DNA of 50,432 nt, from the NCBI RefSeq assembly GCF_000315625.1, contig NW_005434645.1, positions 21,413 to 71,844 on the forward strand, given 5' to 3'. Origin of the DNA: Guillardia theta CCMP2712 (lineage: Eukaryota > Cryptophyceae > Pyrenomonadales > Geminigeraceae). The notes under the pieces were generated by a model, which made no database searches, was not told the DNA's origin, and saw nothing but the letters and a program-made list of their open reading frames with translations. A program made the translations under genes and the position numbers. Every line of letters begins with the position of its first letter. Positions within the stretch are counted from its first letter, which is position 1. Of the stretch, positions 25,617 through 36,761 are shown piece by piece.

Positions 25617-27337
25617 TTGTAAGTATTTGTGCTCAATAGGTGCATCGTGAACTTCAGCAGCCTAAGAAATGCATCAGTCTTCGGACGATGATGATGACCA
25701 ATACACACATCAGATGTAGCTTCTGTTTCTTTCTGTTTCTTTGCATCTGTTCGATATAATCTAAGATGGTTTTTATGGAAGCTAAATTGGGATTGCCTGT
25801 TATGAAGGACAGCAATGCTGCCTCGTTGGTGCTGTTTGGATTCAAGGCATATGCCAGCTTGATTGACAGCCAGTCAAACTGTTGAGCGCATTGAGTCAAA
25901 CGACTTCGCCACAAGATCTAATCATTTCTTTTACCTGCTCTTCGTTCGGAGTGTGGTTATAACTGAAACAGTTTGAAACATATGGCATCATGAATCCATA
26001 TTCTGACAGTTGCTTTTCCAACAACATCATTCTCGCAAAGCATGCATGGAGTTCTCTTACCGTATATTCTGCTGAGAGTATACGTCCTTGAATCGCCATG
26101 GGATCATTGTAGATCGCAATCAAGGGAATTCTTCCAGTACGCATGAAAATTCTGTGAAGAACCATCCGAAAATCCTGATCTACTTCGTTGTTATACAATT
26201 GATTCTCCGATCCTGCAGGCGCATCATCGTTAAAATGAATTGCCCAACAGATTGTAAAACAGACCATCAACAGCAAGGATGTGAAAGGATTTGGGGTTCA
26301 CTGAGAATGCATCGTCTCTTGATATGAGGTTGAGAAATTTGAGTTGCTTTGCTGGAAAATCTTTGAAATTTGTTGTCAGGATTTCAATTTCGAAACATGC
26401 AACACCTCACTCTTTTGATTGATGACGTCTGAAACATAATTTCTGATTTGCATGTCGATACCACTGTTGTCTTCCGTGACAATCTTCGGACTCCCCTTTC
26501 AGATAACGCATTGAGAAAAATAGAACCTTACCGTTAACGTCTCAACTTTCGCTGGAATTGGAGCAAACATCGCTGCGGTAGAGGCTAAAATATCAAACAA
26601 CACATTCTGTTGCGATTTGCTGAGCCTTGCATTGAACGAAAACAGTGAGTTTTCTATCGTGTCTTTGCTGAAACCCTCCTTCATGGCTGAGTCCTTGACT
26701 TCCATTGCACACACGGTGTTCATGTGTTGACTTTAAAAAAGTCAAAACAATTGCATTTCAGTCGATCAATGGAAACCACCTTTCTGAATGATTACAGACG
26801 AACACAAACGGGCTTTTTCCTGCATTGAATGTTGAAACTCAGTGCAACAACCTTTCAGAATGAAAGTTCATCACCAGTCAAGTATTCCATTTGCAATAGA
26901 GGGAGCCTCATGTTCTCGAGAGGGTGTGAGAGCTCAGTCGACTTCTCATCAGTATATCTAAAGGTCTCATCAGTTCATATCGGAGCTTTCTGGGCAAAGT
27001 AGTTCTTACGGAACAAGTACAAACACGATGGCATCCATGCTGAGTTTTCTGTGCAATTCAACGGAAGCATCCTTCAGAGAAAATTCGACTAGTTGTATGG
27101 AGGTTTGTTCTAAAGACAGCAATCACAAAACCACCGAATAAAACAAAAGATCGGCACCAGCATACTCTCCAAATGAAGCTTCCCAGATTGGATCGATTTG
27201 CTGTTTGAATCGAGTTATGTGAAATTCCAAGTCCTGTTTAGGAGTCAGATGATTGATGATGAGAAGAGAAAAGTGGATCAAACCTTGAACGAGGAAGATT
27301 CATGAACGATGAACGCTTGTGGGACTTTAGAAGTCAT
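25617..27337 (-). CDS. Unrecognised multi-exon protein
   Basis: Exon 1, 27337-27284, opens with MTSKVPQAFIVHESSSFK and is followed by a GT-AG intron. Exon 2, 27233-27135, reads DLEFHITRFKQQIDPIW to LLFYS. Further exons carry LHRKLSMDAIVFVLVP, RYTDEKSTELSHPLENMRL, GKSPFVFVCNHSE, a long one at about 26730-26530 (SQQNVLFDILASTAAMFAPI), IDMQIRNYVSDVINQKSE, RIPLIAIYNDPMAIQGRIL, and a last one near 25910-25650 (FDWLSIKLAYALNPNS). Codon content and splice signals look genuine. Phase fails between exon 2 and exon 3 and near 25925, so either I have missed exon edges or bases are missing. I cannot assign a family. It may continue into the PDZ gene downstream. Confidence 0.5.
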
Positions 27338-27529
27338 GACTCGAAGATGAATTGATTTCAAACACCAAGATACAATGTTCTGCTGATTGTCTGAAGGAAT
27401 ACAGCTATGACAATCTTTCAAGTTGTTGCTTGCTGAGTCTCGAAGTGTGTCCTCCTCATCTCCTCGTTTCCAACTCGCACTTTCCCGCGCATTGCGAATG
27501 TCTCCTTGTGCATTCTGATCAGTGCTGCA

Positions 27530-27960
27530 CCTCGCCTAACTACCCTACCCGCTCAAATCTACCCTACCTTCCGTAAGCCATGCTTGATGACCCTACCCCT
27601 GACTTCCTCCTCCACTCCACCATCACCCCTCCTGCTACACCTCTGTTCCCTGACCCACCCTATTCAAATAAGTACACTTCCAATACCTGTGCCTACCCAC
27701 CCCACCAATCTATAATTCACCCCTGGGTCCCTATGCGAATTCAAACTACCCTCCGTTGAATGTTCCTGGCAACCACCCTACCTAGCTAGCTTCGCATTGA
27801 CCACCCCTCTCTGGACTACCCTACCTCCCTTTCACCGACCTCCCTCTTCACCCGGTCATACCACCACAGAGTCGGTACTACTTTCACCCCGCCAGCAATT
27901 TTCAAATCGGTACCCCTACCCCCTCAAGTAAGAGTCTTTAGCACCAACCACCCCCTTGTC
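27530..27960 (+). repeat. CCCTACCC/ACCCC-rich dispersed repeat block
   Basis: Dense CTACCC, ACCCCT and CCACCC words separated by 5-25 bp. It shares strings such as GACCCTACCCCTG and CCACCCTACCTAGCT, or close variants, with the inverted block at 29570-29850. A similar block lies at 13846-14160. Confidence 0.55.
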
Positions 27961-29246
27961 TTCCCTTCAAACTCCCCTCCCTGTTTCTACGTCCAGTTCT
28001 TCGGATATCAAATCATCTAGCTCATGTACCCTACCCACCCTCCGACCAATGGCTGCCAAGCTGATCGGTCGGACCCCTCCCAAAAGACCCCAACGGCGGT
28101 TCTACCCACCCCCACTGTCCATGATACGGTACCCCGGGGGTGGGTCATGTTCCTACCGCTCATTCGGGCCAGCTAGGCCTGTTGGAAGTTTATTTCGTAC
28201 CTTCAGTCTATTAGCTCAGTCGTTTACTCAAAGTTAAGTTAAAATCAGTACCAAGACAGTCTATCCTGTGAACCACCCCTGCTAATTCCCTAAACTGCTC
28301 GGTCAGTGGCACCGGTAGCCGGGGTCTCGCTCTCCCGCCAGTCTAAATGTGTAGTAGTACCGGTGATTTTCCTACCAGGAGATCTGGCGGAAGTTTTCAT
28401 GTCATGGAGCTAGGCTGTGGCATGCATAACTGGAGCTACTTCTGGATCGGCGAACAAGGTACAACTGCACAACAATCTTCGAATGCCTTGAAACGGATGT
28501 TCCATCTCGCGGCAGCAATCTCTGGTCACAAGTTCTTTACGGTTCAAAATTTATCTTTTGGTCTTCAAATGCCGGCGGGCACGCTCTCTCTCTCTCTCTC
28601 TCTCTCTGTTATCTGAACTCCGAAGTTCTCTCCTCAGACTCTCTTATCTTATCCTCCTTCTCTCGTCATTGCATCAGCTCGCCAGGCATCTCCCTTATCT
28701 CTGCACTGCACATCTAATAGCCCTGCATGAAAATCTTCTTCAGAATGGACTATCCTTGAATGGTTATTGCCCACTCAGCATGACTGTGAACTTGACGTTG
28801 TATCATCGTATCTTGACTTGGATCTGCTGACATTCTTGTTTGTGTGACTTTCTGACGTCCGATGTAACGTACTATTTCAGAAACTCGGGGGGAGGATGGA
28901 ACGTATGCCAGCCGTGCCAGTCAGATAGCGCCGAGTTAACAAAAACTCTCCTGTAAACCAAGACGACTTACGTGGCGAGGCGGCATGTAGTACGTGGGAT
29001 GAAGAGGGGACTTTCCTAGCCGTCTTGCTAAGGTCCTCTCATGTCTGGATGCTTGGGTTTCACATCCTAGCATACAGTCTATCTCTCATGTGCTCCTCAA
29101 TGCTGGTTTTTGTGTGCATTAAACTCGGTCTTGAGCAAAAACTGTCTTGTTACAACTAAGGTCGATGTGACGTCTGCGGCGTGACTTTGGACTAGTACAA
29201 GTCTAACAAACTTGTATTCCGTCAAACCACCCGTTAGTGTGACACA

Positions 29247-29393
29247 TTAACTTTGAGTAAAGTTTACGACGACCGGGTGGCCGGCCGGCCCGGCCTGGCC
29301 CGGGGCGGCGGGTCCGGGTACTTCACTAGCAGCTGAGCCCGGGCCGTAACCCGAGCGGCCAGGCTGGCCGCAAGCATCTTTACTCAAACTTAA
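29247..29393. mobile_element. Candidate foldback/MITE-like element with 16-bp inverted ends
   Basis: Left end 29247-29262 (TTAACTTTGAGTAAAG) and right end 29378-29393 (CTTTACTCAAACTTAA) are inverted repeats matching at 15 of 16 positions. They enclose a 115-bp core very rich in GGCC/CCGG palindromes. A third copy of the end sequence (23 of 24 bp) lies at 28223-28246. No coding capacity and no clear target-site duplication. Confidence 0.45.
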
Positions 29394-29569
29394 GTTAAAA
29401 ATCTGGTAGTCACTACATAAAGGTTCGGATAATTCCCCAAATATTATTTTCAATTTTAGAATTAGCTGATTATATTTAAAAAAATAATTCAACTTGACTT
29501 CCGGTGGCAACTCCCAAGAAATGCCGAGGGTCTCGACACGTTCGGGGTGAAATCTGTAGGTGTGATGGT

Positions 29570-29850
29570 GTACCAGGGGTAGGGTCAATGATTTTATCAA
29601 CGGAGGGGTACTTTTCATGTTTAATTGAGGGGTAGTGGTAGTCAGTGTTGGGGGTGGAAATGGGTGGAGCTAGGTAGGGTGATAGGATCGGGGGTACCCC
29701 ACCTGCTGACCATCCTTGCCTTATAGGTTGATGGTGGGGTCTGGCATGATTCATAGGGGTAGGGGTTCAGTAAGGTATGAAAATACCGGGTACGTTTCAT
29801 TCTCGTCATTCGATGGGAAGGGGGTAGGGGTACAAAGTTTGGGGTGTCGG
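29570..29850 (-). repeat. ACCCC-rich dispersed repeat block, inverted orientation
   Basis: On the minus strand it reads TACCCCTACCCC-type words in the same style as 13846-14160 and 27530-27960; the plus strand is G-rich with GGGGTAGGGG. Confidence 0.5.
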
Positions 29851-30304
29851 GGTACTGTGGAGAGGGCGCATGCAAGGAGATGGCGTTGCTGCAATGGGGG
29901 CAGTAGGCCGTGGGAGGAGAGGCGAAGAGCGGCATGAGAACCGGCATGCAGAGAATCATAAGAGGGGAGAGGAAGAGATAGGACATGACATGAGTTGTGT
30001 TGATAAGGGGGGCGATCTCCCGTCTGAGTTGCCATGCACCATTCCGAACCGGACCTCGCTCGCCCACAGTTGGTGTGATGTGTTGATGGACGTGCTGCAC
30101 GAGTCGCGAGTTTTGGCAAGAGGCCATGTTGTTGTGAAAGGAATGCTGATCAGGATGTTGAACGAGTCAGAGTATCCCGCGTGTGTGTTTGTTCATATGA
30201 TAGGCGATGTTGAAACGCAGAGGAATCTCAAAGTCGGTAGCGAAGCGTGATCGAGGATTGTGTCATCGTCAAGTAATCATGTGCTTGCAGGATTGGATGC
30301 AAAC

Positions 30305-31663
30305 ATGAGTGCTTCTCCAGCCGTACAATCGAACAACATCACTTCCTTTGCCCACAGACATCCTGAAGCCAACTCCACCAACCTTGAAGACTCGGTCCGC
30401 GTCACGCGCCGTCCCAAGCAGCTCGATGACACGAACAAGAAGAATTGGAAATATTTGATAGCAGGAGGTGTAGGTGGAATGACCGGGGCTGTGCTGACAT
30501 GCCCGATGGAAGTCATGAAGACTCAGCTGCAGTCGAAAGGGTATCACCAATACGGAATCACTACAATTGCGTCGCGCACCCTCCAGAGCGAAGGGCTGTT
30601 CGGCTTCTGGAAGGGGATCGGGCCCATGCTGGTGGCTGTCGTTCCAGCGCGAGGGGTCTACTTCTGGACGTACAACAGCACCAAGGGCTCTCTGCTCAGC
30701 CGAGGGCACGCCGACGAGGCCCCTGTACACCTTGCCTCGGCCGTCGTGGCTGGGGGCTTGTCGGCCACGATCATCAACCCTGTCTGGGTGAGCGCACGCT
30801 CTTCCTATTTCCTTCCTCTCCTCATCGTTGCGCAGGTTGTGAAGACCCGGTTGCAGCTCCAGAGCAGGGACTTGAACTCCAACAGCCGGTATGCTGGCGT
30901 GCAGTACAAGGGCTCCCTTCATGTGAGGCTTCGTGAGAATGACGTGATGGGTTCGCCCTGAGATGGTGCACAGGCTGTCCGTCAGATCTTGCGGGAGGAA
31001 GGAGCCCGGGGCTTCTTCAAAGGGTTGGTGCCGAGGTATGAGAGATTGCAGTGAGCTGTGAACTCGGGTTGTTTGTGAGACTGGGTCCAGTTATTGGGGA
31101 ATCTCCGAGAGCGCGCTGCACTTTGTTCTGTACGAGTACTTGAAGAACACGATCCACTTCCGGAAGCAAGGCATGTCGGAGGAGTCTTCTAAGAAGCTGT
31201 CGAACCTCGAGTACCTGTCGACGGCAGCGATCGCCAAATTCGCGGCTTCGGTGTCAACTTACCCCCATGAGGTGACCGGGTACATGCTTCTTGCCAAGGA
31301 TGCCGATCTTGCCGCTCGCAGGTTATCCGAACTCGCATGAGGGAGAGAGGAGCGAGCGAGGTGAGGACAGCTTTGAGGTGTTGGCGGGAGGTGACTGAGT
31401 GCGGTTGCAGATCTACAAATCTTCCATCCACTGTGTTAGGAAGATCTGGATAGAGGAGGGAATGAGGTATCCCCTTGTTGCTGCCTGCCTGCTTCATCCT
31501 CATACCTCACCGCAGGGGATTGTATGGAGGGCTCTTCATGCACTTGCTCCGCGTCGTTCCTAACACTGCCATCCTCTTCTTCACCTACGAGAAAGTTTCG
31601 GTGACTTCGGTGACGTGTGTCCTGGACCTCGCTAACGAGAGGGTGCAGGCGTGGCTGTCGTAA
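30305..31663 (+). CDS. Mitochondrial carrier, pyrimidine-nucleotide type (SLC25A33/36, yeast RIM2 group)
   Basis: Six-helix inner-membrane carrier with three mitochondrial-carrier repeats. Exons: 30305-30787, 30836-30922, 30974-31035, 31091-31272, 31322-31360, 31411-31466 and 31516 to the end; all introns are GT-AG and every phase fits. Repeat signatures are CPMEVMKTQLQS (1), NPVWVVKTRLQLQ (2) and YPHEVIRTRMRERG (3). The Trp in the second (P-x-W-x-x-K-T-R-L-Q-L) and the YPHEVIRTR of the third are typical of the pyrimidine-nucleotide branch, which moves UTP/CTP/dTTP or dNMPs across the inner membrane; that specificity is inferred by family. The N terminus (about 50 residues) is Ser/Asn-rich. 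The last exon may read to 31663 as shown or lose a small intron before the final AWLS. Confidence 0.9.
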
Positions 31664-31833
31664 CACCCAAGAAGTCAATCATGTTCCTGATTTGTAGCAT
31701 AGAGACAGAAACTTGTACGTTAGCAACCCCATCGTCGAGCAGAGGAAACTGGTTCTCCATTCATTGAATGCTATTATTCGTTCCTCGAGACTCCAGGTGT
31801 GCATGCAAGGCGGCGAGCTGCTCCCATAGAGCT

Positions 31834-33406
31834 CTACAAGCCGTAGACAGCAGCCAGCCCCGGGCTAAGCCTGCAGCACTCCTTGAACAGTCTCAGCGCC
31901 TTGTTCGGGTCCTCTGCGAACATGTGTGACTACAGTTCAAGGTCAGCTGGACGCTGCAGTGAATACCTGCCTCCGCCAGCTCCGCCTCACGGAAGACGCG
32001 GTAGGCCTCCCGGTCGTTGGGCTCATCGAAGATCTTCGGGTCCCTCTGGTAGAGGATGTCCGAGCGAATCATGTACTTCATGCACCCTTCCCCCACCGGC
32101 TCGCCTTCATGCAGCGTGTCCTGCCTCCCATCTTCACCCCACGAGCAACAGACGAGGCGGGAGGACCTGAAAGAAGAAGAGCGCGCTGCCTGCTCTCGGA
32201 GACACGCTCGAGCGTATCCTGTGGTCTTCGAAGCGATGCCTGCCCTCACTGTCCTTCACGAACGTCTCCTGCTCTGATTCAGCTCCCACTCAACGCTCGC
32301 CATCCCTCATCCACCTGCACGTGATCGCCGAGCGCATCTCCTGACTCCTCCATCATCCTCGTCGCACCTCCCTGAGTTGACAGTGAGGAGACAAGGCTGT
32401 TAACCAGCTCAGCCACCTTGGGGCAGTCGTTGAGGTAGAACAGCGCTGAGTACATGGACCGCGTGTTGAAGTCAATAATGGTGTAGCCGTCCGTGTGAGG
32501 GGAGAAGTGACCGCCGGGGTGATATCGATTGAACAACATGTTAGGATTCAGACCCACTGCCACCCATGTGCCCTCCAGCTCACGGGACCATCTGCTCTGC
32601 TCGCAGCACCTCAGTTTCTTCTCTCTTCTGGCACTTGCCGCAGTTACCTCTCCCGGAGATATGGTCACACAGGGCACGACGAGGTGCTTGATGCGCGACC
32701 ACAAATCTTGCGCAAACTTTTCATTGATGATCTCGATCGTGTCTGCGTTCCTGTAGTCTGTTCTTGTGCTGCCGAGCCAAGAGAGTGTTCAGCGGATGTC
32801 TAGCTAAAGGGGGAATATTCAACCTGTCAGGATTCCAGAAAGAATAACCCATCTTCTCCGTCTCCGCGATCAGCCTTGAGCATTCATCTTGGAGAATCAC
32901 TTGGTTGACCGTGAAGCCATCTATCCCGTTGCCTACATCTTCTCTCTGCAAGAGATTGTTCCAGTCCTTGTCACCTTTCAAGACAGTCACCACAATCACG
33001 GACAGATGCGAGGAAGAAATTTACCGTGAGAAGCGAGAACTTCATCGATAGACTTTGAGCTCGTGATCCCTTCTTTGTACACTGCGCGAATACTCGCGAG
33101 GTCTATATCGTCTCCCCCCTCGCCATGCTGGCTCGACTGGCTCGACTCTCTCTCAGAATCTTCTCCTTCAGCAGAGCATATCGGTCTCTGCTCTGAGGGA
33201 ACGGAGCCAAACGACCTAAGCTTGTAGGGGGTGTACGGATCACCGCTGATCACGGATGATGCCTTGTGTTGTGACATGGTCGTATCCCGTGGCTCTTCGT
33301 CATCGCTGTCGGCAATGGCGTTGAGAAAGTCTACCGCAAGGTTGCCTCCCATGTCGTCTTCCTCCAGACCCGTTGCTGCATGTATCGCATCGCACCCTCC
33401 CGGCAT
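31834..33406 (-). CDS. 2-oxoglutarate/Fe(II) dioxygenase, prolyl-4-hydroxylase-like
   Basis: Member of the P4H-type dioxygenases. Exon 1 (33406-33025) is acidic and low in structure (LAVDFLNAIADSDDEEPRD). The catalytic part follows in short exons: GFTVNQVILQDECSRLIAE with MGYSFWN, NADTIEIINEKFAQDLWSRI, then NRYHPGGHFSPHTDG, which supplies the metal-binding HxD. Next come ALFYLND, GGATRMM, GSALFFFQDTLHEGEPV (the distal His and the region before the 2-oxoglutarate site), and KYMIRSDILYQ. The final exon, EDPNKALRLFKECC, ends with TAG at 31836-31834. Intron joins are GT-AG with matching phase; one (between WRAL and NHRI) is my best guess. Substrate may be protein prolines or another side chain; no signal peptide is seen, which argues against the collagen-type ER enzyme. 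Confidence 0.85.
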
Positions 33407-34043
33407 TCTCAACACCGGGAGATGCGCCCCCGCGAGGTCAAGCAGGATGAGGAGCGGGGGAAGGAGGAGGACAAGGAAGTGAAGACGTAAAATCGTTATC
33501 AGCGATCCTCTTCTTCCTGCACATGGACGAGGTCATGAATCGAGGCACGACATCGCAAAGCAAGCATTGGAACGGCAGACAGCGCTCCCCGCATGCGTCA
33601 GCCTCGTTCATGCTACCCTTCGCTTCTCAACATCGTGAAGCTATCAGCTCCGTATCTGCTCTATGCTCCTGTCACAATCCACTCATCTTGTGCATGGTAT
33701 ACTGAGCCTTCCTTCCTGCATCTCTCAATTTCCTGCCTCTCTCGTATTATACCTCTGCTCATCGCACTGAATTTTCTCTCTCCCATAGATAGCTTCGCTC
33801 GCTCGCTCCTATCGCCCCCCTTCCCTCCCTTCCTCCTGGTTCTTGTAACCGCTTCCATTCTTGTTATGTTGTCTCTCCCTCCCTCCCTCGTTCCCTCCTT
33901 CTCCTTCCCTTCACATACTTGCTAATGGCCTCATGCCATATTTACTCGAGTCGCTTCACGTTCTGGTAACGACGCCCGTTTCATTCGCAACATAACGTGA
34001 TTGAAACCGTTTTTGTAACGGATAACGGCAGGACGGAGGCGCC
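33407..34043. promoter_or_regulatory. Divergent intergenic region between dioxygenase and CH-domain genes
   Basis: About 640 bp separates two genes transcribed away from each other, so both promoters must lie here. It includes pyrimidine-rich tracts (33820-33910) and no recognisable core element. Confidence 0.45.
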
Positions 34044-35432
34044 ATGGTGGTAGCAAAGGAGATCGAGGGATGGCTGGAGAAGATACCGCTGAGGAAGGGG
34101 ATGAAGAACCTGGCGAGGGACTTCAGCGATGGCTGCATGTGTGCGGAGGTCATCAAGAACTTCCTGCCCACGGCCGTCGACCTTCACAACTACTCGGAGT
34201 CCCTCTCGGTGGCCAGGAAGCGAGAGAATTGGATAGTTCTGAACCACAAGGTCCTGAAGAAGCATCTTGGCATCAATCTAGGGAAGGGGGACATTGAGGA
34301 TCTTTGCAGTGGCGCCAACGATTCTGCTGAGAAGCTCCTGCTGCAGATCAAGAAGAAGATAGAATCGAAACTGTCCAAAGTAGCCCAGACAAAGAAGGAG
34401 CAACAGGCTGGCGCGAAGGTAAACGACGCGAAGCAATTACACAGGGAGCAAGGGAAGACAGATAGAGAAGAGAAATCGTATGCAATAGAGGAAAGAATGC
34501 CTGAGGCAAAAGCTCCGACACAGGAAAACAAGAACCCATATCAAGCTCGACTCGACTCTCTCGAAAGCCCTCATGCTGTTTCTGATTATGACCAGCAGCC
34601 ATCACATCGGAAGTTCTTCGAACCGCAGAACCTCATGAGCAGAGGACAACAGCCCGTTCAACCAAGCAGTTACCAGGGAAATGACAGGAATGGTTATGAG
34701 CAAAACTTTGCCATGAACAAGATGTTGCTGGAGATGGCCAACTACAACCTGTCACAGTTTGATCTTCGACGGAATGCTGCAAAGCCGCCGCCAGAGAAAG
34801 AAGTAATCTTGCCAGATGTGCATGTCAAACAGCAGACTCGGCAGGACTCAGACAAGAAGATGGATCCTGGGAGGAGACCGAGGGGAATCATCAAAGGAGG
34901 GACCCCTGCTCTCTCCAAGAAGGGATCGGAACGGGTCCCTGCTGCCCCGTCGTCGTCAGGCTCGAAGCAAGCAGCAAGTTCTGCAGGAGTAGCCCCGAGC
35001 AGGTCGAGAATGGTGGCAACGAAGAGAGGAGTTGGGTTCTCAAGGTGCTTGCACCCTGCGATGTGTTGGAGGTCGAATAGCGCCTGACTGTTTCTCGACA
35101 GGGAAGCATGGCCGGAGGAGGAAAGCAACGTGGACGGGAATGGACGCGATGTAGTCTCTGAGTGCAACTCGATCCTCTCCGACGTTCGGAGTGTGTATGA
35201 TCAGCTCGAGAGCTCCCTCGCCGCGCTGGAGGAGCGAGTGAGGGTCACAAACGGAGGCTTGCAAGGCTTTTCAGGTCTCGTAGCGTGCCCGCACTGTCGC
35301 TGCTGGATGTACTGAAGTTTTCTTTTCCCCGCAGAGTTCTCCGGCATGAACGGAATCGATGACCATGAATCTCATATGGGTGGCAGTGAGTTTCGCAGGA
35401 TGTACAGTCAACTCAACGAGTATCCCTGGTGA
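34044..35432 (+). CDS. SPEF1/CLAMP-type calponin-homology protein
   Basis: 423-residue protein in three exons (34044-35044, 35102-35274, 35335-35432) with phases 2 and 1 that fit. Residues 1-105 form the CH_2 domain of the sperm-flagellar-protein-1 group: WLEKIPLRKGMKNLARDFSD, then CMCAEVIKNFLP, HNYSES and LNHKVLKKHL. The middle is basic and Gln/Lys-rich and disordered. Exon 2 has a probable coiled coil (ILSDVRSVYDQLESSLAALE). In animals and algae this family binds and bundles microtubules, mainly in the ciliary central apparatus; the same role in a flagellate is inferred. The start is the first ATG of the open frame, with GGCGCCATGG context. It ends LNEYPW. Confidence 0.87.
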
Positions 35433-36761
35433 AAGACGAAGAAGCCTGTTTTTTATGGCCGATTTTTATTCACTTTGTATTCTGCAGGTTCAATCCTTAT
35501 GTCGCGCAATTCAGGAGAGGGCGTTCGGCTGACCTCCAATCATTCCATGAGCGTTAGAATGCTTGGGAACTTTCCAGGTCTTACATGTTTGGCAATAAAT
35601 TTTAGCACCGTGATTGAACTTTCTCGTTGCATCAGGGCCTCAGGCTAGCAAACTTGAAACACTGATACCATACGGTACCGTCGGTCGCTGGTGCCACTGT
35701 CTGAAGTTCAAGGCTCCCGGGGCAGTCCCCTCATCACTCGGAGTCATCCGATTATCCCCGCCGTGTCCGAGTGAGTCTCCGTTGTCGGAACGGTCAGAGT
35801 CACGGCCGCCCGGCCGCACGGCGGCCCGGGCCCGGCCCCGGCCGTCAAAGAGTTTTCCGAATTTCAGAACCAACTCAGTATTATTAGTGCTATCGGCAGG
35901 GCATCAAAATAAATTGTTATAAGTTTCAAACATATTTCAGGGTCCGGTAATAATATTTCAATATCTCGATGCAAATCGGCTCTCGCGTTATAGGTGCCCC
36001 TAATAAGCAAAGAACAGTACTGTAATTTTGCTACAACAATGTGATTTTACTACAATAACTTTTTAAATAATGTACTGTAATTAATTTACAATGCTTCCAT
36101 ATGAGTGATTTCATCTAAATTAAAACTTATTAATTATTCAATATTTATTAAATTGTGCCTGTGGGCTGTACCAATAATGGTTGTAAAAATAAAACGCAGG
36201 AGAGGCGCGCAGCATGCAGGAGTAGGGTGGACAGGTAGAGAAGGGTGGAGGAGGAGGGCGCGTGAAGGAGGAGGAGGAGAGAGAGCAAGTTTGTCCTGAT
36301 GCGACACAGAAGAGTGATGATGCAATTGATGCCACTGCACTCGAGTGAGTTAGAAACATGCACGAGGAAGAAGGGTTGGTGATAGTTTGACGACAAGGTC
36401 TTGAGGTGGAGAACAGCTGCGATTGCAGCCAGAAATTATAGAGATCAGTTGTAAAGAAGTAAAGCAAGAAGATCATTGGGAGGGATTCGGGAACAGGATT
36501 GTGATTTGGGTCCACTGTGGCAGCGTTGTTTGTTGAGATCAAGGAAGGAGCTACCAGCATCATAAAAAGATGCTGGAAGTGTAATGATATCTGATGAAGA
36601 AGAATGAGACGCATGAGTTTTGGCAAACCTTGTTCTAGCTTGTTTGGCTGTTCTGTTTGTTCATATTCCTGACATGTTCCCTGCAGGCAGTGGATTCATA
36701 CATAGCGGTTTCACTCCAAAGCAACTCTTGCTGATATTCGTCTCCCGCCTCTTTGAAGAAG
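35433..36761. other. Intergenic region with a GC-palindromic core and AT-rich flank
   Basis: No gene supported. Positions 35808-35850 form a GGCC/CGGCC palindrome-rich core like the one at 29.28-29.37 kb. It is followed by about 250 bp of AT-rich sequence (35930-36180) and a G/A-rich strip (36195-36290). The SLU7 leader lies at the end. Confidence 0.5.

Larger units (their letters stand above)
27338..30304. other. Gene-poor, repeat-bearing region
   Basis: No gene I can support. It contains an ACCC/TACCCC-rich block (27530-27960), a (CT)n run at 28583-28609, a foldback element (29247-29393), an inverted ACCCC block (29570-29850) and otherwise featureless sequence. The last 150 bp are presumably the promoter and leader of the carrier gene. 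Confidence 0.55.

Noticed and set aside
27028-27141. 37-codon plus-strand ORF starting MASMLSFLCNSTEASF
   Set aside because: It overlaps an exon of the minus-strand gene (VEFSLKDASVELHRKL) and has no support beyond being open.
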